A stretch of 6,481 nucleotides of DNA from Clostridia bacterium. Lineage in GTDB: Bacteria; Bacillota; Clostridia; Oscillospirales; CAG-272. Positions 6,317 to 6,481 of the stretch are shown here, one piece after another. Under the pieces are notes generated by a model, which was not told the origin of the DNA, ran no database searches, and saw only the letters and a list, made by a program, of their open reading frames with translations. A program made the translations under genes and the position numbers. The stretch spans positions 1 to 6,481 of the forward strand of contig JAFTLM010000010.1 in NCBI GenBank assembly GCA_017455945.1, written 5' to 3'. How positions within the stretch are numbered: position 1 is the stretch's first letter; every line of letters starts with the position of its first letter.

Positions 6317-6343
6317 CGGCGAGGGGTATGTTCGCACCGCACC
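6317..6343 (+). repeat. 27-bp core repeat, right copy
   Basis: It matches the reverse complement of 73-99 at 26 of 27 positions. It sits about 30 bp upstream of the barrel gene's GTG start and just upstream of its TATAAT. The surrounding palindromes differ from those beside the left copy, so only the core is shared. Confidence 0.7.
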
Positions 6344-6356
6344 AAGTCCAGAAAGG

Positions 6357-6456
6357 TTTTTGCGGAGCTTTTTGCAAAAAGCGACCTCTTGTGCCCGCAG
6401 GCACTCGGCGTTTCTTTTGGGAGCTTTTCTTTGCGCCTTTTGTGTCAAAGAAAAGC
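6357..6456. repeat. Intergenic cluster of short palindromes (right)
   Basis: No gene is supported between 6287 and the right edge. The stretch contains a perfect 16-bp palindrome GCTTTTTGCAAAAAGC (6367-6382), a 5-bp hairpin GTGCC-CGCA-GGCAC (6391-6404), and an 11-bp perfect stem (6423-6433 with 6446-6456) with a 12-nt loop. TTTTTGC at 6357-6363 can also pair with GCAAAAA at 6374-6380. None of the stems is followed by a T-run in either direction, so they are not obvious terminators. Together with the core at 6317-6343 they resemble a mosaic intergenic repeat that may extend past the window. Confidence 0.6.
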
Positions 6457-6481
6457 GGAGTTCCGAATTATGCCTTACAAA

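Noticed and set aside
6287..6448. N-terminal extension of the barrel protein to 456 residues
   Set aside because: It translates the intergenic repeat core and hairpins, gives a low-complexity basic sequence, and ignores the AAGGAG site 6 nt before the GTG at 6286.
6443..6448. TTGACA on the minus strand as a -35 box for the barrel operon
   Set aside because: No -10-like sequence lies 16-18 bp downstream, and the motif is part of the loop and arm of an 11-bp hairpin.
1..6481. CRISPR array, insertion sequence, tRNA or phage module
   Set aside because: There are no regularly spaced direct repeats, no transposase or integrase reading frames and no tRNA-like cloverleaf; the two inverted cores alone do not make a mobile element.

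Overview
The window reads as a chromosomal segment of a Bacillota bacterium, most likely an anaerobic gut Clostridia. The grounds are the proteins (a bile-salt-hydrolase-type Ntn hydrolase, a lipoprotein-like DD-carboxypeptidase, a short bacterial malic enzyme), strong purine-rich ribosome binding sites and consensus sigma-A promoters. The base composition is mixed. A finer taxonomic placement cannot be made from the sequence alone.

Layout, left to right. Positions 1-220 hold no gene: a cluster of small palindromes (1-116) and an AT-rich hairpin with a T-run (126-175) that can end transcription of the leftward operon. Next come two minus-strand genes 12 bp apart: a D-alanyl-D-alanine carboxypeptidase family protein (1715-2653) followed by an (alpha/alpha)6-barrel glycoside-hydrolase-like protein (221-1702). 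A compact divergent control region (2654-2799) has two sigma-A promoters placed back to back, their -35 boxes only 5 bp apart. Rightward from it runs a complete choloylglycine hydrolase / penicillin V acylase family gene (2800-3774). A 14-bp-stem bidirectional terminator (3842-3876) separates it from a convergent minus-strand pair: a six-hairpin-glycosidase-like protein (5078-6286, GTG start) followed after 2 bp by a malic enzyme (3903-5075). Positions 6287-6481 again hold no gene, only a promoter-like -10 box and a second palindrome cluster.

Functional picture. The chol-oylglycine hydrolase keeps the family's catalytic residues and has the Asn typical of bile salt hydrolases, which points to life in a bile-exposed gut. 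The carboxypeptidase would trim peptidoglycan stem peptides at the membrane. The malic enzyme would supply pyruvate and NAD(P)H from malate. The two barrel proteins lack signal peptides and probably act on carbohydrates in the cytoplasm, but their substrates cannot be read from the sequence. The genes do not form an obvious single pathway.

The least explained structure is a 27-bp sequence present once near each end of the window in inverted orientation (73-99 and 6317-6343, 26 of 27 identical), in each case beside palindromes. It looks like a dispersed intergenic repeat. I found no CRISPR array, transposase, phage gene, tRNA, rRNA or defence gene.
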